Origin: Streptomyces sp. NBC_01233
GTDB lineage: Bacteria > Actinomycetota > Actinomycetes > Streptomycetales > Streptomycetaceae
Direction of reading: 5' to 3'
NCBI RefSeq assembly: GCF_035989305.1
Contig: NZ_CP108514.1
Location: 4,154,501-4,218,500 of the forward strand
DNA length: 64,000 nt
The translations under genes and the position numbers were made by a program. Position 1 is the first letter of the stretch. Each line of letters opens with the position of its first letter. This document shows positions 8,552 through 17,455 of this stretch, piece by piece. The notes below the pieces were generated by a model that made no database searches, was not told the origin of the DNA, and saw nothing but the letters and a program-made list of their open reading frames with translations.

Positions 8552-8595
8552 GAAAATAGGTTTCAGATGTGAGCGAGAACCCGAAAGAAACTTTC
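8552..8595 (+). promoter_or_regulatory. Two GAAA-N5-TTTC sites, probable RpiR operators
   Basis: GAAA-N5-TTTC occurs at 8552-8564 and again at 8583-8595 (the second is GAAAG-AAA-CTTTC). The centres are 31 bases apart, three helical turns, so both face the same side of the DNA. They bracket the GTG start of the RpiR-type gene at 8569, as expected for autoregulation. RpiR/MurR factors are known to bind GAAA/TTTC-type inverted repeats; assignment to this protein is inference. Confidence 0.5.
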
Positions 8596-9750
8596 AGGCA
8601 GCCACAGGCCGAGCCCGCCCCGGCGCCCGAAACGGCCGCCGGGACGCCGCCCGGGCCGCGCCCCCGGCGCAGGGCGCGGCCGCCGGCAGCGGTGCCGGAC
8701 CCGGCCGACGGCCGAGCCGCCGGGGGCGGGCCCGGCGGAAGCACGGCCGGGACCGCGCCCGGCACGACGCCCGGGCCGCGCGCCCGGCCCGGGGTGCAGC
8801 CGCCGGCCGACGTACGGGCCCCGGCCCGCGCCGCCGCCCCGTTCACGCCGGCCCCGCCCGTTCCCGCGCCCTCCGCCCTCCGGGCCCGGGTCCGGAGCCT
8901 CGCTCCGTCCATGACGCGCTCCGTGCAGGCCGTCGCCGAGGCGGTCGCCTCCGATCCCGCCGGGTGCGCGCGGCTCACCGTCTCCGGCCTCGCCGCGCGC
9001 ACCGGCACCAGCGAGGCCACCGTCGTCCGCGCCGCCCGCCTCCTCGGCTACCCCGGCTACCGCGACCTGCGCCTCGCGCTCGCCGCGCTCGCCGCCCAGC
9101 AGGAGTCCGGCGCCGCCCCCGCCGTCACCGTCGACATAGCCGTCGACGACCCGCTCGCCGACGTCGTCGCCAAGCTGGCCCACGAGGAGGCGCAGACCCT
9201 CACCGACACCGCCGCCGCCCTCGACCTGGCCCAGCTGGCCGCCGCCGTCACCGCCCTCGCCACCGCCCGCCGCATCGACGTCTACGGCGTCGGCGCCTCC
9301 GCCCTCGTCGGCCAGGACCTCGCCCAGAAGCTGCTGCGCATCGGGCTCGTCGCCCACGCCCACAGCGACCCCCACCTGGCCGTCACGGGCGCCGTCCAGC
9401 TGGGCCCCGGCGACGTCGCCGTCGCGATCACCCACTCCGGCTCCACGGGCGACGTGATCGAGCCGCTCCGCGTCGCCTTCGAGCGCGGCGCCACCACCCT
9501 CGCCCTCACCGGCCGCCCGAACGCCCCCGTCGCCCACTACGCCGACCTCGTACTGGCCACCTCCGCCGCCCGCGAGACCCGGCTGCGCCCGGCCGCCATG
9601 TCCAGCCGGACCAGCCAGCTGCTCGTCGTCGACTGCCTCTTCGTCGGCGTGGCCCAGCGCACGTACGAAACCGCCGCCCCCGCCCTCGCCGCCTCCTACG
9701 AGGCCCTGGCCCACCGCCATACCGCCAGATCAAGCCCCTCCGGCGTGTGA
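8569..9750 (+). CDS. RpiR/MurR-family regulator with SIS domain
   Basis: 393 codons from GTG 8569 (the ATG two bases earlier runs straight into a stop). No Shine-Dalgarno is clear, so translation may be leaderless. Residues 1-105 are a Pro/Ala/Gly-rich tail unusual in length. An RpiR helix-turn-helix follows (LTVSGLAARTGTSEATVVRAARLLGYPGYRDLRLAL, about 142-178), then a SIS sugar-phosphate domain (YGVGASALVGQDLAQKL, ITHSGSTGDVI, about 240-380). MurR homologues sense MurNAc-6-P, and the murQ and PTS genes directly downstream support that. The last codons and stop are made by the intergenic repeat at 9728. Confidence 0.88.
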   Translation: MSENPKETFRQPQAEPAPAPETAAGTPPGPRPRRRARPPAAVPDPADGRAAGGGPGGSTAGTAPGTTPGPRARPGVQPPADVRAPARAAAPFTPAPPVPAPSALRARVRSLAPSMTRSVQAVAEAVASDPAGCARLTVSGLAARTGTSEATVVRAARLLGYPGYRDLRLALAALAAQQESGAAPAVTVDIAVDDPLADVVAKLAHEEAQTLTDTAAALDLAQLAAAVTALATARRIDVYGVGASALVGQDLAQKLLRIGLVAHAHSDPHLAVTGAVQLGPGDVAVAITHSGSTGDVIEPLRVAFERGATTLALTGRPNAPVAHYADLVLATSAARETRLRPAAMSSRTSQLLVVDCLFVGVAQRTYETAAPALAASYEALAHRHTARSSPSGV

Positions 9751-9833
9751 GGAGCGGGGTCCGGGGCGGAGCCCCGGCATTCCAGCCTCGCCGGCGTTTG
9801 AGGCGCGGGGCCGGGGGCGGAGCCCCGATCCCG
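9728..9833 (+). repeat. Tandem copy of a GC-rich intergenic repeat
   Basis: Two head-to-tail units, each of the form AGCC-cc-CCGGCGTKTGAGG, then GCGGGG, then a hairpin GGGGCGGAGCCCC (9728-9777 and 9781-9833). Relatives occur at 33911-34047 and 51055-51121. The first unit overlaps the 3' end of the RpiR gene and supplies its stop TGA at 9748-9750. The GGGGC-GGA-GCCCC palindrome could work as a terminator or RNA stabiliser between rpiR and murQ. Confidence 0.75.
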
Positions 9834-9878
9834 AAGCCCGGCCCGCACTCCGGCACCGACCACCAGGGAGCCCCACCC

Positions 9879-10802
9879 ATGACCGCGTACGCCGACCTCC
9901 GCGCCCAGCTGGAAACCCTCACCACCGAGGCCTTCCGCCCGGACCTCGCCGAGATCGACCGGCTGCCCACCCTCGACATCGCCCGGACCATGAACGCCGA
10001 GGACGCCACCGTCCCGGCCGCCGTCGCCGCGCAGCTGCCGCACATCGCCGCCGCGATCGACGCGATCGCCGAGCGGATGGCCCAAGGCGGCCGCCTCGTC
10101 TACGCGGGCGCCGGCACGGCCGGCCGGATGGGCGTCCTGGACGCCAGTGAGTGCCCGCCCACCTTCAACACCGACCCCGCCGACGTCGTCGGCCTGATCG
10201 CGGGCGGCCCCTCCGCCATGGTCAAGGCCGTCGAAGGCGCCGAGGACTCGCCGGAGCTGGCCGCCGCGGACCTCACCGCGCTGGAGATCGGGCCGGACGA
10301 CACCGTCATCGGCATCTCCGCCTCCGGCCGCACCCCGTACGCGATCGGCGCCGTCTCCTTCGCCCGTACGCGCGGCGCGCTCACCGTCGGGCTCTCCTGC
10401 AACGCCGGCTCCGCCCTCGCCGCGGCCGCCGAGCACGGCATCGAGGTCGTCGTCGGACCGGAACTCCTCACCGGCTCCACCCGCCTGAAGGCGGGTACGG
10501 CCCAGAAGCTCGTACTCAACCTGATCTCGACCATCACGATGATCCGCCTCGGGAAGACGTACGGAAACCTCATGGTCGACATGCGCTCCTCCAACGAGAA
10601 GCTGCGCGCCCGCGCCCGCCGCATCGTGGCGCTCGCCACCGGCGCGCCCGACGAGGAGATCGAGGCCGCGCTCACCGCCACCGACGGCGAGGTCAAGAAC
10701 GCCGTCCTGGTGATCCTCGGCGGCGTCGACGGGCCGAAGGCCGCCGAACTGCTCGCCGCCTCGCACGGCCGCCTCCGCACGGCCCTCACCGCGGCCCGCT
10801 GA
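9879..10802 (+). CDS. murQ: N-acetylmuramic acid 6-phosphate etherase
   Basis: 307 codons, ATG 9879 behind CAGGGAG. MurQ cleaves the lactyl ether of MurNAc-6-P to give GlcNAc-6-P and D-lactate. Visible hallmarks: GGRLVYAGAGTAGRMGVLDASECPPTF (SIS phosphate loop and catalytic Glu, about residues 70-96), GISASGRTPYAI (about 147), LTGSTRLKAGTAQKLVLN (about 205), and a C-terminal helical tail. Length is typical of the family. It lies between the RpiR regulator and a MurNAc-type EIIBC, the classical order for wall-sugar recycling, and the product would feed NagA encoded at 37.7 kb. Confidence 0.95.
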   Translation: MTAYADLRAQLETLTTEAFRPDLAEIDRLPTLDIARTMNAEDATVPAAVAAQLPHIAAAIDAIAERMAQGGRLVYAGAGTAGRMGVLDASECPPTFNTDPADVVGLIAGGPSAMVKAVEGAEDSPELAAADLTALEIGPDDTVIGISASGRTPYAIGAVSFARTRGALTVGLSCNAGSALAAAAEHGIEVVVGPELLTGSTRLKAGTAQKLVLNLISTITMIRLGKTYGNLMVDMRSSNEKLRARARRIVALATGAPDEEIEAALTATDGEVKNAVLVILGGVDGPKAAELLAASHGRLRTALTAAR

Positions 10803-10877
10803 CCCCGCCCCTGACCCCGCCGCCCCCTGACCCGCCCACTGCCCCCGCCCGCATCCCCCAACGCAAGGCGACCCCAC

Positions 10878-12362
10878 ATGTCCACTGACAAGAACCGCGC
10901 CACAGCCGCCGCGATCCTTCCTCTGGTCGGCGGCCCGGACAACGTCACCTCCATCGCGCACTGCATGACCCGGCTGCGCATCGGCCTGTCGGACCGTTCC
11001 CTGGTCGACGACGCGGCCCTGCGGGCCGTACCCGGGGTCCTGGGCGTGGTCGAGGACGACACCTACCAGATCGTGCTGGGCCCGGGCACCGTCGCCCGCG
11101 TCACCCCGGAGTTCGAGGCGCTGGTCGAGGAGGCCCGCTCGGCGCCGCCCGCCGCCCCCGCCCCGCACGCCGTCACCGCGGAGGACCTCCAGGCCCAGGG
11201 CGCGGCACTGAAGGAGGCCCAGAAGGCCCGCAACGCCACCCCGTTCAAGCTCCTCCTGCGCCGCATCGCGAACATCTTCGTCCCGCTGATCCCGGCATTG
11301 ATCGGCTGCGGCGTCATCGCGGGCCTCAACGGCCTGCTGACGAACCTGGGCTGGCTGCCCGCCGTCGTCCCGGCGCTCGCCGCCATCGCGTCCGGCTTCA
11401 TGTCGCTGATCGCCGTGTTCGTCGGCCACAACACCGCCAAGGAGTTCGGCGGTACGCCGATCCTGGGCGGCGCGGTCGCCGCGATGATCGTCTTCCCGGG
11501 CGTCGCCAAGATCGACGCCTTCGGCCAGCAGCTCTCCCCCGGCCAGGGCGGCGTCCTCGGCGCGCTCGCCGCCGCCCTGCTCGCCGTGTACGTGGAGAAG
11601 TGGTGTCGTACGTGGGTCCCCGAGGCCCTGGACGTCCTCGTCACCCCCACCCTCACGGTCCTGATCTCGGGCCTGGTCACCCTCTACGGCCTGATGTTCC
11701 TCGCCGGTGAGGCCTCCGCGGCCATCGGCACCTTCGCCGACCGGCTGCTCGCGACCGGCGGCGCCTTCGCGGGCCTGGTCCTCGGCGGCCTCTTCCTGCC
11801 CCTCGTGATGCTGGGCCTGCACCAGGCCCTGATCCCCATCCACACCACGCTCATCGAACAGTCCGGCTACACCGTGCTGCTGCCCATCCTCGCCATGGCG
11901 GGCGCGGGCCAGGTCGGCGCGGCCATCGCCGTCTACTACCGTCTCCCGCGCAACGGTTCGCTCCGCACCACCATCAAGTCCGCCCTCCCGGCCGGCTTCC
12001 TGGGCGTGGGCGAGCCGCTCATCTACGGAGTCTCCCTCCCCCTCGGCCGCCCCTTCGTCACGGCCTGCGTCGGCGGCGCGGCCGGCGGCGCCTTCGTCGG
12101 CCTCTTCAACCAGCTCGGCGTCGCCTTCGGCTCCACCGCCATCGGCCCCTCGGGCTGGGCCCTGTTCCCCCTGCTCGACGGCAAGTCGAACCCCGGCATC
12201 ACCATCGCCATCTACGCGGGCGGCCTGGCCGTCGGCTACCTGGTCGGCTTCGCCGCCACCTACTTCTTCGGCTTCACCCGCCAGATGCTGACGGACCTCA
12301 ACACCGACCCGGACCCGGCCACCCCGGCCGCCGAGCCCTCCAGGGAACCTGCCCTGACCTGA
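10878..12362 (+). CDS. PTS EIIBC permease, MurNAc/glucose family
   Basis: 494 codons, ATG 10878. Residues 1-85 are an EIIB domain with the phospho-acceptor Cys29 in SIAHCMTRLRIGL. After a linker, residues about 120-480 form a ten-helix EIIC (for example FVPLIPALIGCGVIAGLNGLL, then PLIYGVSLPLGRPFVTA, the GxPxxY-like sugar region). No EIIA domain is attached, so a shared EIIA(Crr) must supply phosphate. B-C order and the murQ neighbour fit a MurNAc transporter such as MurP; another amino sugar is possible. It begins 75 bases after murQ, with no terminator between. Confidence 0.9.
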   Translation: MSTDKNRATAAAILPLVGGPDNVTSIAHCMTRLRIGLSDRSLVDDAALRAVPGVLGVVEDDTYQIVLGPGTVARVTPEFEALVEEARSAPPAAPAPHAVTAEDLQAQGAALKEAQKARNATPFKLLLRRIANIFVPLIPALIGCGVIAGLNGLLTNLGWLPAVVPALAAIASGFMSLIAVFVGHNTAKEFGGTPILGGAVAAMIVFPGVAKIDAFGQQLSPGQGGVLGALAAALLAVYVEKWCRTWVPEALDVLVTPTLTVLISGLVTLYGLMFLAGEASAAIGTFADRLLATGGAFAGLVLGGLFLPLVMLGLHQALIPIHTTLIEQSGYTVLLPILAMAGAGQVGAAIAVYYRLPRNGSLRTTIKSALPAGFLGVGEPLIYGVSLPLGRPFVTACVGGAAGGAFVGLFNQLGVAFGSTAIGPSGWALFPLLDGKSNPGITIAIYAGGLAVGYLVGFAATYFFGFTRQMLTDLNTDPDPATPAAEPSREPALT

Positions 12363-12434
12363 CGCCCGCCCTCGCCGTGACCGCGCCGAGGGAGCTTGCC
12401 CTCCAGTTGGTCGAGGGCCCTAGCGTCAGCGGCC

Positions 12435-13664
12435 ATGGCATCCCTCGACACCGCCCGGCCCCTCTCGGCGCGCCCGGCCCTTCCCCGTACGTATCTCCTC
12501 TGGCTCGTCGGCACCCGTGCCTCGCTCCTCGGTGATGCCGTCCTGTACTTCGCCCTCGGCTGGGCGGCCAGTGCCCATGGCGGCGGGACGGGCGCTCTCG
12601 TCCTGACCGCCATCACCCTTCCGCGCACCGTGCTGCTGTTGCCGGGTGGCGCCGTCGGCGACCGGTTCGGAGCCCGTCGGGTGATGATCATCGGGGACGC
12701 GGTGATGCTCACGGCCACGCTCGTACTGGCCCTCGCGAGCCTGCGCCCGGACCCTTCTCCCTGGCTCCTCGTCACGGTTGCGGCCGTGGTCGGCACGGTC
12801 GACGCGTTCTATCTGCCGGCCACCGGGTCCATGCCCCGTCGGCTGGTGGGGAAGGAACAACTCCCCCGGGCGTTGGCCGTGCAGCAGGCCGGCGGCCAGA
12901 TCGCCTCGCTGCTCGGGGCTCCCCTGGGCGCCGTACTCGTCGCGGCCGGCGGCCTGACCGGCGCGGCGTTCGCCGATGCCGCCACCTTCGCGATCGTCCT
13001 CGCCGTACTCGTCCGCGTCCGGCCGGCCTTCGACCTCGAACGGTCCCCCCGCGCGGAGGGCCTCCTGGCGGGGGCGGCCGACGGGGTGCGGATCGCCGGA
13101 GCGGATCCGGTCCTGCGGCCGGCGTTGCTGCTGACGGCCGCTGCCGCGTGCTTCCTCCTGCCGGTGGTGTCCTTGCTGAACCCGCTCCTGGCACGGGAGC
13201 ACGGCTGGAGCGCGGGGGCGGCCGGTCTGGTCGCCGGCGGCCAGAGCCTGGGGATGGTCGCCGTGGCGCTGGTGGTCTCGCGGCGGGGCACCATGGACCG
13301 GATCGGCGCGGGCGCGGCATCGGGGCTGTGCGGTGCGGCGGCGGGAATCGCCGCGGTGGCCGTGACGGGGACGGCCGCCGTGGCCGTGGCAGGAGGAATC
13401 GTCGTCGGTGCAGGCTCCGGGATGTTCGCCTGCCACATCGGTCCGCTGGTACTGGCCCACACCCCGGACACGCACCTGGCGAGGCTGCAGTCGTTGCTGG
13501 TGCTCGTCCAGAGTCTCGCGCTGGTGGTGGGCAACAACGCGCTGGGCGCACTCGCCGACGCCCGGGGTGCCGGCATCGCGGCGGCGGTGTGCGCGGCGGG
13601 TGCCTGCGCCGCGGGGATCACGGGGCTCTTCCTGAAGCCGCTCCGCCGCCTGCGTCGAGAGTGA
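12435..13664 (+). CDS. MFS transporter
   Basis: 409 codons from ATG 12435. A TAGCGT hexamer at 12421 lies about 8 bases before the ATG and no Shine-Dalgarno is seen, which suggests a leaderless message. About twelve membrane helices are present, with the MFS loop signature GGAVGDRFGARRVMI between helices 2 and 3. The sequence resembles the MFS_3/enterobactin-exporter-like group (VGTVDAFYLPATGSMPRRLV). Substrate unknown. It follows the PTS gene by 72 bases but looks separately transcribed. Confidence 0.82.
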   Translation: MASLDTARPLSARPALPRTYLLWLVGTRASLLGDAVLYFALGWAASAHGGGTGALVLTAITLPRTVLLLPGGAVGDRFGARRVMIIGDAVMLTATLVLALASLRPDPSPWLLVTVAAVVGTVDAFYLPATGSMPRRLVGKEQLPRALAVQQAGGQIASLLGAPLGAVLVAAGGLTGAAFADAATFAIVLAVLVRVRPAFDLERSPRAEGLLAGAADGVRIAGADPVLRPALLLTAAAACFLLPVVSLLNPLLAREHGWSAGAAGLVAGGQSLGMVAVALVVSRRGTMDRIGAGAASGLCGAAAGIAAVAVTGTAAVAVAGGIVVGAGSGMFACHIGPLVLAHTPDTHLARLQSLLVLVQSLALVVGNNALGALADARGAGIAAAVCAAGACAAGITGLFLKPLRRLRRE

Positions 13665-13724
13665 AGCGGGGCAGGCCCTCGCCAAGTGTTCGAGTTCGGA
13701 ACCGGGTTGGGCATACTCGGCGCC

Positions 13725-14672
13725 ATGGAGATCCCCGCCGGGGCGGCAGCCCTCGAAGTCGTCCGCCTCGACCCCCGCCAGGGCCACCCCTGGGGTCCCC
13801 TATCCGGCGGCACCCCCGTCACCCTGTGGACCGGGCCCCAGGCCACCGAGACCCTCGCCCTCATCGAAGCCCTGCCCCCGGGCGACCGGGCCCGGTGCTT
13901 CGTCCCCACCTGGGGCCTGCGCGCCCACGACGCGGAACTGAACCACCTCTACGACGTCATCCCCTGCTTCTCCTGCAACATCGTCCTGCTCACCGGCCCG
14001 GCCGTCCCCGAACACCTGGACCGCGGCCACGGCTTCGACGGCAAGAGCAAGGCGGCCAAGGCACTCCTCGCCCGCCTCCGCGCCGCCGAGGAGATCCCCC
14101 CGGTCGTACCGGCCGGCCGGATGCGGGCCCTGCCCCAGCCCGTGCTCGACCTCGCCGACGGGTGGCTGCTGCGCCCCTGGGAGCCGTCCGACGCCCCCGC
14201 CCTGGTCGCTTCCGGCCTCGACCCCGACATCCAGCACTGGAACCGCACCGGCCGGTTCACCGAGGGCCGCGCCGAGAAGCGCATCACGCGCTACCGCCGC
14301 AACTGGGAGGCAGAGAAGGCAGCGATCTGGGCCGTCGCCCCCGCCGCCGGCGGCCCGGCCGTCGGCCTGATCGGACTGGCCGACCTCGACCTCACCGGCA
14401 GCAGCGGCGAGATCCTGTACTGGCTGCTGCCCGCCGGCCGCGGCAGCGGCCTCATGGTGGCGGCCACGGAGGCCGTCAGCCGCTGGGCCTTCGACGACCT
14501 CGGCCTGCACCGCATCCGCATCACCCACTCCGTGGCCAACCCGGCCTCCTGCGCCATCGCCACGAAGGCCGGGTTCCCGCTGGAGGGCACCATGCGCGGC
14601 GCCCTCCTGCACACGGACGGCTGGCACGACGAGCACCTCCACGCCCGCCTGCGCACCGACTCCCCGGTGTAG
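13725..14672 (+). CDS. GNAT acetyltransferase with N-terminal extension
   Basis: 315 codons, ATG 13725. The C-terminal half (about 148-312) is a RimJ/RimL-type GNAT: WLLRPWEPSDAPALVA, AVGLIGLADLDL, GEILYWLLPAGRGSGLMVAATEAVSRWAF (acetyl-CoA loop) and HRIRITHSVANPASCAIATKAGFPLEG. The first 140 residues (PTWGLRAHDAELNHLYDVIPCFSCNIVLL) are not familiar; CFSC could be a metal or redox pair. Substrate unknown. It converges with the membrane protein gene whose stop is 5 bases away. Confidence 0.8.
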   Translation: MEIPAGAAALEVVRLDPRQGHPWGPLSGGTPVTLWTGPQATETLALIEALPPGDRARCFVPTWGLRAHDAELNHLYDVIPCFSCNIVLLTGPAVPEHLDRGHGFDGKSKAAKALLARLRAAEEIPPVVPAGRMRALPQPVLDLADGWLLRPWEPSDAPALVASGLDPDIQHWNRTGRFTEGRAEKRITRYRRNWEAEKAAIWAVAPAAGGPAVGLIGLADLDLTGSSGEILYWLLPAGRGSGLMVAATEAVSRWAFDDLGLHRIRITHSVANPASCAIATKAGFPLEGTMRGALLHTDGWHDEHLHARLRTDSPV

Positions 14673-14677
14673 CCGGG

Positions 14678-16087
14678 TCACTTGGGCGGGCTCGCGCCCT
14701 TCTCGGTGGAACGTGCCTTCTCCAGGAGCTCCCGGTAGGGCGTCTGCGCTGTGGAGCCGCGCACCTGCGAGAGGCCGTACCGCTCACTGGCCTCTTGGTT
14801 CTCCAAGGGCATGGTGGGAACGAAGGATATCCGTTCACCCGGGGGTGACACATGCACATCGACACGCGGCCAGTTACCACTGTCGACCCTCCACACGGTG
14901 ATGCGCTGCTGCCCTCGTGTCACGTTCAGCATTTCGGTGCTGTTCGAAATGGTGGTCCGATATCTTGATTTCGCACCGCGCGGATCCCCCTCCTCGCACA
15001 TCACTCCGGGACGCCACCCCTTCATCTCCAGGTTGGCGTGCTTGAAATCGGTGGCCATGGTCATTCTGTCTTTCCTGATCACGTACACCTCGGTCTGGGC
15101 CCTGATCGCCTCATATCCGCGCTTCTCAGGATTCTCGATCTCGACGACCACGTCCTGCGCGACCTCTTCCCCCGGATTCAACACGTGGCCCACCGGAGTC
15201 ACGAACTCGCCGTCGTGAATCAATTCGTAGTCGACGGGCTTCACCTCGGAGGGACCGCTCGCAGGTCCGCCGTGGATCCAGTAGATGCTGCCGAGGACGT
15301 AGACGGGAACCTGTCCGGCGTTCTTCACGGACAGATGGGCCGTCACGTACATCGACGCCCCGATCTTCACCTGGCTCGACTCCCCGAACTCGGCCCCACT
15401 CTGTATCAGCGGGGTCGTCACATAGGGAACATAGATCTGCGCGTACGCCAGGTTGGCGAAGGCGAGAAGGGTGGAAACGATCGCCCCGATCGCAATCTTC
15501 CTGGGAATGCTGAGACCCTTCCACGCCCGGCATTTCGCCAGTTCGAGCAGGGCCGCCGAAGACCAGACGAGGAGGCCTATCGCGATCAGGGTGTAGCCGG
15601 TGAAACGCTCGCCTATCTGCAGCAGGACGACAGCAATACTGCAGAGGAGGGTGATGAGGACTCCGACCAGAACGACCACCCCCGAGTATCGCCATCGCCG
15701 CATTTCCCAGAAATCCACAGCGGCCGCGGCGGCGATCACCTCCACCAAGGCCAGGACGAGAATGGTGAATCCGGCGATGCGCCCGCCGTAGGTCAGGGCA
15801 TCACCACTGTCCGCTATTCCGACCCGGAAGAGCAGACATGCGGTCACGAGGAGGCCGAAGACCACGATGAAGCCGATGGTTCGTCGGCTCCACGCCTGGT
15901 CCGGCCAGCGAGTGCCGTCCTCGCCGAGAAAACGGACGGGGTGTCCGTCCTCCACGCCTTCACGACTCAGGAGTCTCCAGAGTTCCTCCTCGGACCAGAC
16001 CCTGCCCACCGACCTGCCGTCGATCAGGACCTTCCGCAAGCCGAGGTCATCCGGCGCTCCCACGGTCACGATGCGCGTGTTCGCCAT
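14678..16087 (-). CDS. Membrane protein of unknown function
   Basis: 469 codons from ATG 16087. An N-terminal soluble part of about 75 residues (VLIDGRSVGRVWSEEELWRLL, reminiscent of GYF-2-like tether domains) is followed by four to five membrane helices (about 85-235: IGFIVVFGLLVTACLLF, IAGFTILVLALVEVIAAAAA, YSGVVVLVGVLITLLCSIAVVLL, FTGYTLIAIGLLVWSSAALLEL, IAIGAIVSTLLAFANLAYA). The C-terminal 230 residues are beta-rich and extracytoplasmic by topology. Lower GC and less biased codons than its neighbours suggest later acquisition. No function can be assigned. Confidence 0.7.
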   Translation of the reverse strand: MANTRIVTVGAPDDLGLRKVLIDGRSVGRVWSEEELWRLLSREGVEDGHPVRFLGEDGTRWPDQAWSRRTIGFIVVFGLLVTACLLFRVGIADSGDALTYGGRIAGFTILVLALVEVIAAAAAVDFWEMRRWRYSGVVVLVGVLITLLCSIAVVLLQIGERFTGYTLIAIGLLVWSSAALLELAKCRAWKGLSIPRKIAIGAIVSTLLAFANLAYAQIYVPYVTTPLIQSGAEFGESSQVKIGASMYVTAHLSVKNAGQVPVYVLGSIYWIHGGPASGPSEVKPVDYELIHDGEFVTPVGHVLNPGEEVAQDVVVEIENPEKRGYEAIRAQTEVYVIRKDRMTMATDFKHANLEMKGWRPGVMCEEGDPRGAKSRYRTTISNSTEMLNVTRGQQRITVWRVDSGNWPRVDVHVSPPGERISFVPTMPLENQEASERYGLSQVRGSTAQTPYRELLEKARSTEKGASPPK

Positions 16088-16229
16088 GACACCAGCCTGC
16101 CGCTTGTCCACGGGAGGCGCTTCCGGAGCGCGCACTGCACGTGTGCCTGCACGTCAGGGTGCGCCCGGCGCGGCGCAGGGGGAAGCTGGTGTGGAGGTGT
16201 TGGCGTCCCTCGTCCCCACGGGAGTTCTC

Positions 16230-16433
16230 ATGCGAACACGACTTCTCGGCTTCACCGCCGCCCTCGTACTGGCCGGGCTCGGTGCCACGGTCCCCGTCGC
16301 GCAGGCCGCCGTACCGGCTGTCACCGGGCCGGCGTGCGTGGACGGAAGCGGAACGGTGGAGTACGACTCCACCGCCGGCCAGTGGGTCTGCCTGGGCGGC
16401 GCGTACGACGGCGAGCTCATCACCAAGACCTGA
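16230..16433 (+). CDS. Small secreted protein
   Basis: 67 codons, ATG 16230 with GGGAG six bases upstream. A clear Sec signal peptide (MRTRLLGFTAALVLAGLGATVPVAQA, cleavage after AQA about residue 26) leaves a mature part of about 40 residues with two Cys (PACVDGSG, WVCLGG), probably one disulfide. No family recognised. The gene stands alone between two minus-strand genes. Confidence 0.7.
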   Translation: MRTRLLGFTAALVLAGLGATVPVAQAAVPAVTGPACVDGSGTVEYDSTAGQWVCLGGAYDGELITKT

Positions 16434-16463
16434 GCGCCGGCCGCACGCGCTTCCCGAAACGGC

Positions 16464-17123
16464 TCAGCCGGCGGCGGTACGCAGGAACCGCACCAGGTCA
16501 TCGGTGCCGTAGCCGAGCTTCGGGCCGCGTTCGGCGGCCATCAGCAGCAGCTGGCCCACGATCTCCGCGCCCCAGCCGTCCGCACCGTCCTGCGACCACT
16601 CCCACAGCTTCTCGATGCCGAGGTCGGACATGAGCAGCCCGTGCTCCGCCCGGACCTCCCGGCAGGTCTCGGCAACGGCGTCCAGCAGCCGCGCGCCCGG
16701 CCGCTCGCAGCGGAGCCCGAAGTACCCGCCGACGTCCTCCACCACGCACCCCTCCGGCGGCCCCGCCTTGAGCCCGTCGTAGCGCGGATCGTCGAACCCC
16801 GGGTGTTCCCCGAGCGGGCAGTGGACCAGCGTGAACCGCTGTCGGCCCGGCGATGAAGCCGGCGGCGGCCGCCGCGCCGTCAGCCCGAAGGCCTCGTGCA
16901 CCAGCGCGCTCGCCTCGTCCGCCGTATCGGCCGACCGCCTCTCCCGCCGGTCCCCGTCATCGCCGACCGCGGTCCACTGCCCGCCGCCCTCGTCGTACTG
17001 CACGCGTACGGAAAGTCCCGTGCCCCTGCGCTTCCACCCTCCACAGACGAGCGCGGCCTCCAAGCCGCGCAGCTTCCAGCCGAGTTCGAAGGCGAACTGG
17101 GCGGCGTCGACCGCCTCGCTCAC
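16464..17123 (-). CDS. Conserved hypothetical, overlaps upstream partner by 4 bases
   Basis: 219 codons from GTG 17123, which overlaps the stop of the upstream 73-codon gene as GTGA. The product is soluble, with no signal. Visible blocks: AAQFAFELGWKLRGLEAALV near the N-terminus, WKRRGTGLSVRVQYDEGGGQWTAV, and a C-terminal GTDDLVRFLRTAAG. I do not recognise a family. The pair is divergent from an XRE/DUF397 pair at 17456, so it may be a cargo of that regulator; this is only positional. Confidence 0.65.
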   Translation of the reverse strand: MSEAVDAAQFAFELGWKLRGLEAALVCGGWKRRGTGLSVRVQYDEGGGQWTAVGDDGDRRERRSADTADEASALVHEAFGLTARRPPPASSPGRQRFTLVHCPLGEHPGFDDPRYDGLKAGPPEGCVVEDVGGYFGLRCERPGARLLDAVAETCREVRAEHGLLMSDLGIEKLWEWSQDGADGWGAEIVGQLLLMAAERGPKLGYGTDDLVRFLRTAAG

Positions 17124-17341
17124 GCGCCCGCCGCCCGCTCGTGCAGTACGGCGGCCAGCCGCAGGGCGGTGTCCAGGTTGCAGCGGCCCAGATCGACGAG
17201 CGGCAGCCCGTAGCTGCCGGCCGCCGAGACCCGCTCCACGTCCAGCGAGGGGAACAGCACCCCCACTCCGGCCAGCGACTCCTTCAGCTGCCGGACCGCC
17301 TCCTCGGCCGCCTGCATGCGCTCCTGTGGCGTGAGCACCAT
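17120..17341 (-). CDS. Small hypothetical protein, first gene of a coupled pair
   Basis: 73 codons, ATG 17341 behind AAAGGTG. The first 25 residues form a likely coiled or amphipathic helix (LTPQERMQAAEEAVRQLKESLA); the rest reads VERVSAAGSYGLPLVDLGRCNLDTALRLAAVLHERA. No family recognised. Translationally coupled (GTGA overlap) to the 219-codon gene downstream. The 114 bases up to the XRE gene hold promoters for both directions. Confidence 0.65.
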   Translation of the reverse strand: MVLTPQERMQAAEEAVRQLKESLAGVGVLFPSLDVERVSAAGSYGLPLVDLGRCNLDTALRLAAVLHERAAGA

Positions 17342-17455
17342 GACATGTCACCTTTCTACTCTGTGTATCCGACTTCGACACACAGCGTGGCGACGAGCTC
17401 GCTAGCCTTCAAGGAAGCACCGAGAACAACCCCACCTGTTGGCCCGGGAGTTGCC

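Noticed and set aside
9696..11843. 715-codon minus-strand frame opposite murQ and the PTS gene
   Set aside because: Gly/Asp-rich composition without any family motif; the plus strand carries complete murQ and EIIBC.
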